DNA from: a virus
DNA length: 42,425 nucleotides
Direction: 5' to 3' (one strand)
Virus record (IMG/VR): IMGVR_UViG_3300021061_000030
Coordinates: 1-42,425 of that record
This document shows, in pieces, positions 6,994 to 13,804 of this stretch (positions within the stretch are counted from its first letter, which is position 1; each line of letters begins with the position of its first letter). A model generated the notes under the pieces. That model was not told where the DNA came from and did not search any database. It worked only from the letters and a program-made list of their open reading frames with translations. The translations under genes were made by a program, and so were the position numbers.

Positions 6994-7272
6994 ATGGCCA
7001 AAGTCATTCATTCCAAGGTTTCCGCGCAGCTCGCCGTCACGCTCGAATTGAGCGAGGCGGAGGTGCGGGCGCTCGACGGTATTTTCGGCTACGACGTGGA
7101 AATCTTCCTCAAGGTTTTCAAAGAGCGGATGGGCCGCGCCTACGTTGAAAAGCACGAGGACGGCGTGCGCTCGCTGCACGCCACGATCCGCGGACAACTC
7201 GCCAAACCCATCGCGGAAATCGGCCTCGCGCGGCAGCGGATGTGGGAAGCCGCCGCGAGGACCACCGCCTAA
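6994..7272 (+). CDS. Hypothetical protein
   Basis: This 92-residue protein starts at ATG 6994; the preceding GAACGAA (6973-6979) overlaps the stop of the methyltransferase gene. The N-terminal half shows a strand then helix (AVTLELSEAEVRALDGIFGYDVEIF), and the rest is helical. It is similar in general style to small phage proteins of unknown function. Confidence 0.7.
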   Translation: MAKVIHSKVSAQLAVTLELSEAEVRALDGIFGYDVEIFLKVFKERMGRAYVEKHEDGVRSLHATIRGQLAKPIAEIGLARQRMWEAAARTTA

Positions 7273-7286
7273 CGGGGAACGAAGGT

Positions 7287-7652
7287 ATGGAACCCAAACA
7301 CTTCAACGTAGGCGACCGCTTGGCTGCGGAATTTGGCTGCAACGTTCACCGGTGGACCGTGCAAGCCGTCGATGGCGACCGCATGCTTGTGCGCAGCGAT
7401 GGAGGGACTGAGGCCCTGTGGTCAACTCATGAGCTACGCGAACGCAAAGCGGTGAGGCTCCCGACGAAAGCCTCGCGACCGACTTTGCGCGGTTACATCC
7501 GGATGCTTTTTCACGGTCGCTGGATACCTGCTGTCGTCCCTGGCGAGCAGGGATGGCGAGCGATTCACACCCGCACCGGCGCGAGAGTCGGAGGTGAGAA
7601 CACTACTCGCCAGATGGCCGTGGGCTTTTGCCACACCGCTAACTTTTCGTGA
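7287..7652 (+). CDS. Hypothetical protein, beta-rich
   Basis: This 121-residue protein starts at ATG 7287, three bases after GAACGAA (7277-7283). It appears beta-rich in its first 50 residues (FNVGDRLAAEFGCNVHRWTVQAVDGDRMLVRSD broken over strands), which fits an SH3-like fold, and basic in the middle. No family is assigned. Its TGA stop overlaps another GAACGAA copy. Confidence 0.65.
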   Translation: MEPKHFNVGDRLAAEFGCNVHRWTVQAVDGDRMLVRSDGGTEALWSTHELRERKAVRLPTKASRPTLRGYIRMLFHGRWIPAVVPGEQGWRAIHTRTGARVGGENTTRQMAVGFCHTANFS

Positions 7653-7656
7653 ACGA

Positions 7657-7734
7657 ATGCGCGCTCGCCCTCCCGCCCTCCGCCGCGCTCCCCGCGAGCG
7701 AAAGCCGCGCAGAAACCGGCCGCGCGCCAACTGA
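7657..7734 (+). CDS. Possible 25-residue arginine-rich peptide
   Basis: ATG 7657 overlaps the last base of a GAACGAA motif (7651-7657), exactly as at the real gene 3310, and opens a 25-codon frame ending at TGA 7732-7734. The peptide would be almost entirely Arg, Pro and Ala. Only the motif-start placement supports it; GC-rich DNA often encodes such peptides by chance. Confidence 0.25.
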   Translation: MRARPPALRRAPRERKPRRNRPRAN

Positions 7735-7760
7735 CCTTTCCGGCAACCGTCCGACACCCT

Positions 7761-8189
7761 ATGCCGACCGCATCACTTCTAGCTTCCATGGCCATCCAGT
7801 TCGCAATCCCTGCCCCGGCCCAATTCGACCCCGAGCGGATGCTCCACGCCATCCGCCAGGTCGAGCACTCACGCCAGGACTTCACGTCGCGCTCGGGCGC
7901 GAAAGGCGTCTACCAGATAACGCCGGCCGTCTGGTATCGCCATTCCACGAAGCCGCACAGCATGGCCACCAGCGCGAATCCCATCGCCGTACGCGAGACT
8001 GCCCACGTCGCTCGTGCCCACCTGCGAGCGATCCGGCTCGAGCTGCGCGCGGCCGGCTATCCGGAGACGCCGTACTTCTGCGCGCTCGCATGGAAGGCCG
8101 GCGTGGAAGGGGCAAAGGCCAAGCGAGTGCCGCGCGAGGACATTTCATACGCCGAGCGGGCGGCCAATCTCTACGAGGACAAGCCATGA
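7761..8189 (+). CDS. Lysozyme-like (SLT-type) muralytic protein
   Basis: This 142-residue protein has the start of a lysozyme/lytic-transglycosylase fold: LHAIRQVEHSRQDFTSRSGAKGVYQITPAVW, with a candidate catalytic Glu35 and the GAxGVYQITP loop at about 46-55. Such enzymes cleave peptidoglycan and act as endolysin or virion enzyme. The N-terminus (MPTASLLASM) is mildly hydrophobic; an alternative start is ATG 7788. It overlaps the RuvC gene by four bases. Position among early genes rather than late genes makes the role (lysis versus entry) uncertain. Confidence 0.65.
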   Translation: MPTASLLASMAIQFAIPAPAQFDPERMLHAIRQVEHSRQDFTSRSGAKGVYQITPAVWYRHSTKPHSMATSANPIAVRETAHVARAHLRAIRLELRAAGYPETPYFCALAWKAGVEGAKAKRVPREDISYAERAANLYEDKP

Positions 8190-8641
8190 GGTCCGTTCTC
8201 GCCATCGATCCGGGCAAAGCCGGCGGTATTGTCGGCATTCAGACAGACGACCTCAACGGGCATGCCTACAGCATCCACAAGATGCCGGACACTGTCGGCG
8301 ACTTGGTTGATATCCTCCGGACCATGCGCGCCGAAGGTTGGCACACCGCCTACGTCGAGCGCGTGGCCAGTTCGCCCCAAATGGGGGTCGTGTCGGCCTT
8401 CACCTTTGGTCGAGGCGTCGGCAACATCGAAGCCGCGTGCCAGGCGCTCGGGCTCCGCTTGGAGTGGGTTGCCCCAAGCGTATGGCAGAAGGCGATGGGA
8501 TGCCTCACGAAGGGCGACAAGAACATCTCCAAGAGACGGGCGCAGGAGCTATTCCCCGCGGTCAAGGTTACGCACGCAAATGCGGACGCCCTCCTGATCG
8601 CGGAGTACGGGCGCCGCTTAGAAGCCACGCGGACCGCGTAA
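8186..8641 (+). CDS. RuvC-like Holliday junction resolvase
   Basis: This 151-residue protein has an RNase H-like resolvase pattern: AIDPGKAGGI with Asp8, YVERV with Glu59, and THANADALLIAEYG with His130 and Asp134. FTFGRGVGNIEAACQALG and VWQKAMG are typical of phage RuvC proteins. It would resolve branched DNA before packaging or during recombination. Start ATG 8186 overlaps the preceding stop (ATGA). It complements the ERF and exonuclease genes at the other end of the unit. Confidence 0.88.
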   Translation: MRSVLAIDPGKAGGIVGIQTDDLNGHAYSIHKMPDTVGDLVDILRTMRAEGWHTAYVERVASSPQMGVVSAFTFGRGVGNIEAACQALGLRLEWVAPSVWQKAMGCLTKGDKNISKRRAQELFPAVKVTHANADALLIAEYGRRLEATRTA

Positions 8642-8694
8642 CCGGCTGGCCTCGGCCACTTGCGCCCTTGCGGGACCGGTCTCTAGCGAGGAGA

Positions 8695-8910
8695 CTATTT
8701 GGCGGCCGTCACCCACGCGATGGCTGCGTCCACCTTGGCGTCGTGCGCTTCGTAACTCGCCAGAATCTGCGCGCGCGTCCTGCCACTGACCCCGTGTTCT
8801 TCCTGCATTTGCTGAGGGGTCATGCCGCGAAACGCGGCCCGCGCGCGAGCGGTATCGTCGCCCTTCAGGTATGAAAGCGCTTGGATGGCCAACTTTTGAT
8901 GGTCGTTCAT
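8695..8910 (-). CDS. Small helical hypothetical protein
   Basis: This 71-residue protein on the minus strand is soluble and helical, with MTPQQMQEEHGVSGRTRAQILASYEAH resembling a helix-turn-helix (residues about 30-56). It points away from the gene at 9034, so the two share an upstream region. A regulatory role is plausible but only inferred. Confidence 0.65.
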   Translation of the reverse strand: MNDHQKLAIQALSYLKGDDTARARAAFRGMTPQQMQEEHGVSGRTRAQILASYEAHDAKVDAAIAWVTAAK

Positions 8911-9033
8911 ACTCGCTAGAGTTCGTCTCGGGCGGAATTGCCCTTCGACCTACCCATCCTGCCACAATCCAGCCGCCCCTGTCCATTACACAATAGGCTT
9001 GCCCTTCCACAATCCCGCCCTTCCCTGCCCTCC
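8911..9033. promoter_or_regulatory. Divergent upstream region
   Basis: This 123-base non-coding stretch separates divergent genes at 8910 and 9034 and must hold their upstream signals. A pyrimidine-rich segment contains two related runs (CACAATCCAGCCGCCCCTG and CACAATCCCGCCCTTCCCTG). I see no convincing -35/-10 pair and no GAACGAA motif. Confidence 0.4.
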
Positions 9034-9492
9034 ATGGCAGGCAAGCCCGGCATGAAGATGGGCGACAAGCACACTGTCGATCCGCAAGCCCTCATCCCGG
9101 CTGCCGTCTCCGCGGCGCTCGGATCAACCGCCTTCACTGCCACAAAGCAGCTCACGGAAGAGGAAAAGCGTTTCCTATCCCGCGCCCTCACCTGCGACGT
9201 CGACGTCTGGCGCCGCGAGTTCGGTGCCCAACTTCGCACCGCCGCCCAAGACATGCTCCTCCTCATGGCCAAGGAGCTCGAAAAGATCCCGCCCGCCGCC
9301 CGCGCCTACACCCTCGCCGTCCTCGTCGACAAGGCCGCCATCCTCGAAGGGCGCACATCCCTCCAAGGCGCCTCCGTCAACATCCAGGTCAACAACTTCA
9401 ACGGCGCCAGCCCCAAGAACGCCATCCTTGATGCTCTCGAGGGTAAGGGTCGCTCGCTCAACTCAGATGCGCGTGATGCGCTGGCCGTTTGA
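9034..9492 (+). CDS. Hypothetical protein, possible small terminase subunit
   Basis: This 152-residue protein starts at ATG 9034; upstream sequence in frame is Pro/Ser-rich and not protein-like. The body is helical, followed by a LVDKAAILEGRTSLQGASVNIQVNNF segment resembling the C-terminal half of some phage small terminase or HTH-type proteins. The large terminase lies 4.7 kb away, so the assignment is weak. It could instead be a regulator. Confidence 0.55.
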   Translation: MAGKPGMKMGDKHTVDPQALIPAAVSAALGSTAFTATKQLTEEEKRFLSRALTCDVDVWRREFGAQLRTAAQDMLLLMAKELEKIPPAARAYTLAVLVDKAAILEGRTSLQGASVNIQVNNFNGASPKNAILDALEGKGRSLNSDARDALAV

Positions 9493-9507
9493 GACGCATC
9501 GTTGTAT

Positions 9508-9532
9508 CGTGATGGATTGATTCTCCATCGCG
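9508..9532 (+). terminator. Hairpin after the gene at 9034
   Basis: CGTGATGGA (9508-9516) pairs with TCCATCGCG (9524-9532) around a 7-base loop, with one G-T wobble. It lies 16 bases after the stop of the gene at 9034 and 10 bases before the next start, followed by a short T-run (TTTCCC). It could terminate or regulate reading into the gene at 9543. Confidence 0.45.
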
Positions 9533-9542
9533 TTTCCCATTT

Positions 9543-10385
9543 ATGAGTAAAGCCAACCGCACCGCAGGGCGCCGCGCATGGATCGCGCGCCTGTTGCAGG
9601 CCGAAAAACACGTCGAAGCCCGGGCTTACGCCTCCAAGCACGGGCTTGCGGACTGGCTTGCGAGCATTTCGCAGGCGGTGAACGGACAAGCCACTACACC
9701 CATTACGTTAAGTAGCGCAGGGAGCGCCACGTTGTCTCCCTCCCCTACCCTGCCGTCCGAGCCGGAGATCGCGTGCGCGTGCGCCCCAGGGGGGGCGGGG
9801 GTCGACGAACCCCCGGGTGCCCAGAATCAGGATCAATTCCCGCCGCACGGTAAAAATTCGCAGTTGCGAGTTGAGCCGGCGACGGGGCAGCCGGCGGGAG
9901 GCTTGCCAGTGGGGGCGCTGGTAGCCGCCCCCGTCGAAACATGGCCGGACGGCGAGGACGGCGAGGACGGCGAGCCGGAGGTGATCGCGGCGTTGGCCGC
10001 GGTCGGGCAGGATGCTCGGTGCGCGGGTTCCCCGCTTACCGAGAGGGGTCAGAGCTCCGGGGGCGTCGAGCCCCCTCCGCTGCTTGCGCACGCGGATTTT
10101 CCGGAAAAAGGGCGATCTGTCGAGCCAGAAGTTGGCCTAATGGGAGCCGGCGTTACATTACAGTCAAGTATCCCGGCTAATGTGGCGGTGGTTGGGCTGT
10201 GGCCGGAGGAGAGCGAGGCTTGGGTGGTGAGGGAATTGCCCAACCCGCGGCTGTTCATGATCCGGCTGCCGGATGGGAGGCTGGCGAGCTGCTGGAAGGG
10301 TGGAAGAAAGTGGGTGCCGAAGGCTAAGCTGCGGGTGAGGATCGATAAGCGGGAGGGCGATCCGATCTACCAGCCGAGATTCTGA
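9543..10385 (+). CDS. Hypothetical protein with low-complexity centre
   Basis: This 280-residue protein has a basic helical N-terminus (1-50), a long low-complexity Pro/Gly/Ala/Glu-rich middle (about 55-190) and a compact C-terminal domain (about 205-280, WPEESEAWVVRELPNPRLFM onward). The central DNA has dense G-runs, including a possible hairpin GGGGGT/ACCCCC at 9797-9814, and a 9-base repeat encoding GEDGEDGE. The ends look like real protein domains; no family is recognised. Confidence 0.6.
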   Translation: MSKANRTAGRRAWIARLLQAEKHVEARAYASKHGLADWLASISQAVNGQATTPITLSSAGSATLSPSPTLPSEPEIACACAPGGAGVDEPPGAQNQDQFPPHGKNSQLRVEPATGQPAGGLPVGALVAAPVETWPDGEDGEDGEPEVIAALAAVGQDARCAGSPLTERGQSSGGVEPPPLLAHADFPEKGRSVEPEVGLMGAGVTLQSSIPANVAVVGLWPEESEAWVVRELPNPRLFMIRLPDGRLASCWKGGRKWVPKAKLRVRIDKREGDPIYQPRF

Positions 10386-10471
10386 GGTGTGCGACCCTAC
10401 TGGAGGCAGTTGCATTAGGGGTTCACCACGGCGCTTGTGATTCGGTCGGGTTCCAGCTTTAAGCAGCCCCC

Positions 10472-10768
10472 ATGAATCCGAAACCAGACCGCGCCGCATG
10501 CTTTCCCGATTGCAAGATCGCCGTTGCCTCGGGTGCGGAGCGAATTCCGGCGCTCGAGGTCAACCTCCTGGTCCTGTGGGCCGAATATGCGGAGCGATCG
10601 GGCTACGACGTCGACGGGCTCGTGGTGGAGACCGTGAATTGGGCCCATCGGCTGCGGAAGACGCCCGAAGGATGGGTGGTCGAGTTGGGCGCATTTCCGG
10701 GCCTCCCTCGGGTACACTTGGGAGAGGGTTTCTTTGACCAGCAAATCAAGAACCAGAGCAGCGTTTGA
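10472..10768 (+). CDS. Hypothetical protein
   Basis: This 98-residue protein starts at ATG 10472. It is soluble, with a central helix (EVNLLVLWAEYAERSGYDV) and a final acidic segment. It may be a small phage protein; the family is not recognised. The 86 bases upstream hold no clear motif. Confidence 0.6.
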   Translation: MNPKPDRAACFPDCKIAVASGAERIPALEVNLLVLWAEYAERSGYDVDGLVVETVNWAHRLRKTPEGWVVELGAFPGLPRVHLGEGFFDQQIKNQSSV

Positions 10769-10776
10769 ACTTCCCT

Positions 10777-11022
10777 ATGAGCTGGATTGTTTGCGCCATT
10801 GCGGTGTGGGTGCCGGTGGGGATCTACTTCGCCCTCGACATGTGGAAGATGGACGTCGTGTGCGAAGCCACCGGACACTGGCGACGGAGTTGGTACGGCG
10901 TGGTCGCCTTGTTCCTCTGGCGGATCGTGTGGACATTCCCGGTTTGCGTCCTCGTCATTGTGATTGGAGGGCAATCCGTGATTCGGAATTTCCTTCGAAG
11001 GTCGTCTAAGAAGGGGGCATGA
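10777..11022 (+). CDS. Small two-pass membrane protein
   Basis: This 81-residue protein starts at ATG 10777, eight bases after the previous stop. It has two hydrophobic segments (about 2-20 and 42-64) and a basic C-terminus (NFLRRSSKKGA), a layout seen in holins and other small membrane proteins. It overlaps the minus-strand gene ending at 11006 by 17 bases tail to tail. A holin role is possible but unproven. Confidence 0.6.
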   Translation: MSWIVCAIAVWVPVGIYFALDMWKMDVVCEATGHWRRSWYGVVALFLWRIVWTFPVCVLVIVIGGQSVIRNFLRRSSKKGA

Positions 11023-11221
11023 GCCGGCATGGCCAGAACTCGCCGGTAAGCCAGTTTGGCGTCCGATCAACCTCGGCTTCCCCGCTGTAGGGGTTCGCTT
11101 CGCCGGGTTTCCAGAGCCAGCCGTTGCCGCGGTTCCATTCGCAGACAACGGGCGGCGCGGTAGGGCTGTCCCGATACCAGTAGAAGCCGTCCTCGGCGGG
11201 AGGTGTTCGGGTCCAAGTCAC
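11006..11221 (-). CDS. Small Trp-rich hypothetical protein
   Basis: This 71-residue protein begins at GTG 11221, overlapping the stop of the preceding gene (GTGA), and is the last gene of the leftward operon. The GFYWYRDSPTAPPVVCEW...GWLWKPGE pattern, rich in Trp and Tyr, resembles small phage proteins of the DUF551-like type. An upstream ATG at 11257 is possible but would overlap by 40 bases. Function is unknown. Confidence 0.65.
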   Translation of the reverse strand: MTWTRTPPAEDGFYWYRDSPTAPPVVCEWNRGNGWLWKPGEANPYSGEAEVDRTPNWLTGEFWPCRLMPPS

Positions 11222-11394
11222 CGCCTGAGCATCGGATCCTTCTTCTGCCAAGGCCACTCGAAGAGGAGGCGGAGGACACAGCGAACCCGCGGGTCCGAAA
11301 GGGGAATGACCTCCCCGGGCTTGCCCGTGCCGACGAGCTGCGGAACCTCCTTCCAGCAGCCGTCGCGGCGGAGGTGGTAGGGGCCGATTTTCAT
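11218..11394 (-). CDS. Small hypothetical protein
   Basis: This 58-residue frame starts at ATG 11394, overlapping the upstream stop (ATGA), and its stop overlaps the next start (GTGA). These two tight overlaps are strong support for such a short gene. The protein is basic (begins MKIGPYHLRRDGCWKEVP) with no recognised domain. Confidence 0.65.
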   Translation of the reverse strand: MKIGPYHLRRDGCWKEVPQLVGTGKPGEVIPLSDPRVRCVLRLLFEWPWQKKDPMLRR

Positions 11395-11627
11395 GGGGCC
11401 TTACGCTGCATCGCGGCGTCGATCAATTCTAAGGCCGCGATTTCGCGGTGTTCCTTATACTCCGCGTATGCAAGTTCGTGCAGGCGAAAGATTGCATCGT
11501 GCACCTTGGGTGTTAGCAACGTGGCGTTGGGGATGTCCACGGTGAGCAGCGGACTTGAATAGCTCTTCCGCCTGCCATCGTATGCCGTGTGGAAAAAGCC
11601 GTGGTTAACGTGGGCTGTTTGCGCCAT
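11391..11627 (-). CDS. Hypothetical protein
   Basis: This 78-residue protein starts at ATG 11627. The first half is strand-like and the second a charged helix (FRLHELAYAEYKEHREIAALELIDAA). It overlaps the next gene by four bases. The upstream in-frame extension is Arg/Pro-rich and was not used. Confidence 0.65.
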   Translation of the reverse strand: MAQTAHVNHGFFHTAYDGRRKSYSSPLLTVDIPNATLLTPKVHDAIFRLHELAYAEYKEHREIAALELIDAAMQRKAP

Positions 11628-11631
11628 AGAA

Positions 11632-11814
11632 TTAAGGAGAGGTGAACACAACGCCGACCGTGGCCTCACGCATCTCGGCGGCGACGCGTTGAACGGCAGC
11701 GACCGACGCTGGATCGGCCGGCCGCGGTTTGACGCGAATGCGCTTCCACGAGGCACAGCCGGAGAGTGCCAAGGCGATGGCGAGGGCGGGTAACGACAGG
11801 CTTGCGGGTTTCAT
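11632..11814 (-). CDS. Small lipoprotein (possible outer-membrane spanin partner)
   Basis: This 60-residue protein has a lipoprotein signal: hydrophobic stretch at 4-19 and a lipobox LSGC with Cys20, so it would be lipid-anchored. The mature part is only 40 residues, Pro- and Ala-rich, as in Rz1-type spanins. A partner with an N-terminal anchor lies elsewhere (33547-33858), so pairing is speculative. It sits 4 bases upstream of the gene at 11627. Confidence 0.6.
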   Translation of the reverse strand: MKPASLSLPALAIALALSGCASWKRIRVKPRPADPASVAAVQRVAAEMREATVGVVFTSP

Positions 11815-11850
11815 TGGCGCAATCCTGCCGGGTTGTGCGTGGCTTGGCCA

Positions 11851-12033
11851 TTACGATGCGCGCGGTCGTTTCTCACGCAGCATGGAAAGCTCACGCTCAA
11901 TCTGGGCCAACGCGGTGTCCAATTCACGTGTCGGAACCAAGCGGATGTGCTGTGCGTGATTCAATGCGCGAAAGCTCGGCAGTTGGAGCAAATCGGAGAT
12001 AAATTGCATTGCGGCGTGGTCATTATGCTTCAT
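11851..12033 (-). CDS. Small helical hypothetical protein
   Basis: This 60-residue protein starts at ATG 12033, overlapping the stop of the methyltransferase gene (ATGA). An ATG at 12048 in frame would overlap further. The C-terminal half is a charged helix (LDTALAQIERELSMLREKR). The function is not recognised. Confidence 0.65.
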   Translation of the reverse strand: MKHNDHAAMQFISDLLQLPSFRALNHAQHIRLVPTRELDTALAQIERELSMLREKRPRAS

Positions 12034-12668
12034 GGCTTCATCACCCAATGCTTGCCGCTCTCGCGGAACTTCGCCCCGCGCTCGTGGGAAAAGCGAAGGA
12101 CTGCGTGGAACACGCCGGGGAACGTGCGGAAGTCGTCGCCGAACATCTGCCCCACCCCGGGCGTCAACATCGGCCAGTATTGCTCAATGTCGGCGAAGCA
12201 CGGGTAGTAGTCGTGGCAGCCGTCTATGAAGATGAGCTCGGCCGTGACGCTGTGGAATTTGAGAATCTGCGCCCCGTTGTGGCTTGTGTTCAGGATGGGG
12301 ATGATTCGGTCGGCATAACCGGCCGCCTTCACATTCACGAGGAACTGCTCGTAGAGCAGAGGGCGCCCCTGCGCGGAAACCGGGAACTTGTAATCGACGT
12401 TCGCTCGTACGAAGTGCTCCGGCGAGGCGAGCCAGGTGTCGACGCAGTAGATCTTGGTCCCGAGGTGTTCGGTCAGCTCGGCCATTTTGATTGCCGAGCA
12501 GCCTTTCCATGAGCCGACCTCGACGATGGTGCGCGGCTGGGTCTCGGCGATCATCTCGGCGAAGATGGGGGAGTCGGTGGAGTCCCACGTCTGGCGGTCC
12601 ACATCGAGGCCGAGGGATTCGACGCCGGCGTAGACTTCGGGGCCGGGGAGCGGGCGCGGGCCGTTCAT
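12030..12668 (-). CDS. Class I SAM-dependent methyltransferase
   Basis: This 212-residue protein has motif I TIVEVGSWKGCSAIKMAE (about 47-64), an acidic CVDTWLAS post-I strand, and AELIFIDGCHDYYPCFADIEQYWPML, typical of the Methyltransf_24 (sugar or small-molecule O-methyltransferase) group. It lies directly after a glycosyltransferase with a four-base overlap, so both may modify the same surface glycan or virion sugar. Start ATG 12668 is set by this overlap. Confidence 0.75.
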   Translation of the reverse strand: MNGPRPLPGPEVYAGVESLGLDVDRQTWDSTDSPIFAEMIAETQPRTIVEVGSWKGCSAIKMAELTEHLGTKIYCVDTWLASPEHFVRANVDYKFPVSAQGRPLLYEQFLVNVKAAGYADRIIPILNTSHNGAQILKFHSVTAELIFIDGCHDYYPCFADIEQYWPMLTPGVGQMFGDDFRTFPGVFHAVLRFSHERGAKFRESGKHWVMKP

Positions 12669-13471
12669 GCCATCACCTGCTTTTGCGTGATCGGGTAGGG
12701 CGCGCGGCCGACGTGCGACACGACGCATTCGAGGTCGGCGTAAATCTTGTAGCCGCACTGGCGCGCGACGTGGCAAAAATAGTAGTCCTCGCCGAGGAGG
12801 TTGCCGGGCGGGTGATGGTCTGAGACGGCGTCAACTATGGCATTCAACATATCGCAGGTCGTGGCGAGCGGACTCGCGATTTGCTTGGCCTCCGGACATC
12901 CCTTCAAGACGGCGCGAATCTTCGCCAGCCTCTCCTCCGCCGTCCGGGGCCCAACGACCCCCATCGGGAAATACTCGTGCAGAACACGCTCCGGCTTCTC
13001 GTCCGTCGCCGGCACCGCGAAATCCCGCCATGGCTGCGCCTCGCGAATCGTGTCGAACACCTGACACCGAATCCACAGCCAGCCAGTCGCGATGTAGTCG
13101 CACTGGATCAGCCCTCGGTCGTCCTTCACGGCGCCTGGCGTAGTACGCACAAGCCAGTGGGGCTTGCCCGGATGGCGCTTGCAGTAAATGCCTCCGACGA
13201 TGTTGCGGTCCGCGTGCGACGTGATGCGGTCGAGATGACCGAGCGTGCCGCCCATGTCATCGTCTACGAAAACGATCTCCTCGAATTTCTCGTCGAGAGC
13301 ATATTGGGCGAGCTCGTTGCGAGCAAAGTTCACCGACGGGCCGTCGAGGATAGAGAAGCCGAACTCACGCCCCGGCAGGAGCTGCGGGTTGCTCATCACC
13401 GGAAGCAGCCACTGCAAGTAGCCCGACGAGACGCCTTGGCGGATGGGCGTGGCGATCAGAATGCGGCGCAT
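12665..13471 (-). CDS. GT-A-like glycosyltransferase
   Basis: This 268-residue protein begins MRRILIATPIRQGVSSGY and has IVFVDDDMGG (a DxD-type metal and nucleotide-sugar site, about residues 75-84) followed by IVGGIYCKRHPGKPHW, as in phage GT-A-like glycosyltransferases. An in-frame TTG lies 11 codons upstream; the ATG 13471 is used because it directly follows the membrane gene's stop (13474-13476). The donor and acceptor are unknown; host O-antigen change or glycan modification is inferred from the neighbouring methyltransferase. Confidence 0.72.
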   Translation of the reverse strand: MRRILIATPIRQGVSSGYLQWLLPVMSNPQLLPGREFGFSILDGPSVNFARNELAQYALDEKFEEIVFVDDDMGGTLGHLDRITSHADRNIVGGIYCKRHPGKPHWLVRTTPGAVKDDRGLIQCDYIATGWLWIRCQVFDTIREAQPWRDFAVPATDEKPERVLHEYFPMGVVGPRTAEERLAKIRAVLKGCPEAKQIASPLATTCDMLNAIVDAVSDHHPPGNLLGEDYYFCHVARQCGYKIYADLECVVSHVGRAPYPITQKQVMA

Positions 13472-13473
13472 GG

Positions 13474-13656
13474 TCACTTGATCCACAGGAGCAGCGCGCA
13501 CCACACCATGAAGCCCAAGGCCAAAATGGCGGTCGCAACCTCGCCGCCCAGCTTCACCTCCCGAGTCCGCGGGTAGTTGTGGAGGCTCATGTTGAGAGAT
13601 GAAACGACGAACACGAACATGTTTAGCCAGAAAGACGTCAGCACGTAGGTTTCCAT
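13474..13656 (-). CDS. Small two-pass membrane protein
   Basis: This 60-residue protein has two hydrophobic segments (about 5-25 and 40-58) separated by a short basic loop. It is the first gene of the leftward operon and leads the glycosyltransferase gene. It may be a flippase-like or holin-like helper; no family is assigned. A TTG start at 13683 is an alternative. Confidence 0.6.
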   Translation of the reverse strand: METYVLTSFWLNMFVFVVSSLNMSLHNYPRTREVKLGGEVATAILALGFMVWCALLLWIK

Positions 13657-13733
13657 GCGTTCACGCCACGAGTCACGGGACAAACCCGCAAGCCGTCTGT
13701 AACACGCATCGTTACGTATAAGGCCTCCTTCTA

Positions 13734-13804
13734 GGCGACAACCCTAGCGTAACTGTCGCGGTTACATTCTTGCCACTTGCTTTGTAAGCCACCTGGGTTG
13801 CGCC
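13734..13804 (+). promoter_or_regulatory. Inverted-repeat element before the late operon
   Basis: GGCGACAACCC (13734-13744) is nearly complementary to GGGTTGCGCC (13795-13804), with one bulged base, and the right arm directly touches the ATG at 13805. Between them are a GTAAC/GTTAC hairpin (13749-13753 with 13761-13765) and a GCTT-TGT-AAGC palindrome. GGTTACATT at 13760-13768 recurs at 18324. The region also lies between divergent operons. It looks like an operator or RNA structure controlling the start; the role is inferred. Confidence 0.6.

Larger units (their letters stand above)
609..7657 (+). promoter_or_regulatory. Recurring GAACGAA inter-gene motif, early gene cluster
   Basis: A 7-base motif recurs between the stop codon of one gene and the start of the next. 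Exact GAACGAA copies lie at 609-615, 827-833, 1178-1184, 2073-2079, 2438-2444, 2791-2797, 3304-3310, 3511-3517, 4736-4742, 5041-5047, 5327-5333, 5834-5840, 6973-6979, 7277-7283 and 7651-7657. One-or-two-base variants lie at 1857-1863 (GAACAAC), 3039-3045 (GAACAAC), 3891-3897 (GAACAAA), 4214-4220 (GAACGAC), 4393-4399 (GCACGAA) and 5609-5615 (GAACAAC). The start codon usually follows within about 3-20 bases. It is not a classical Shine-Dalgarno sequence. The role is unknown; a translation-initiation or coupling signal is an inference from position. Confidence 0.75.

Noticed and set aside
7649-8641. A 330-codon frame joining to the RuvC frame
   Set aside because: Its first two thirds overlap the lysozyme-like gene in another frame and are Arg/Pro-rich; RuvC homology begins only at 8186, where an ATGA overlap gives a clear start.
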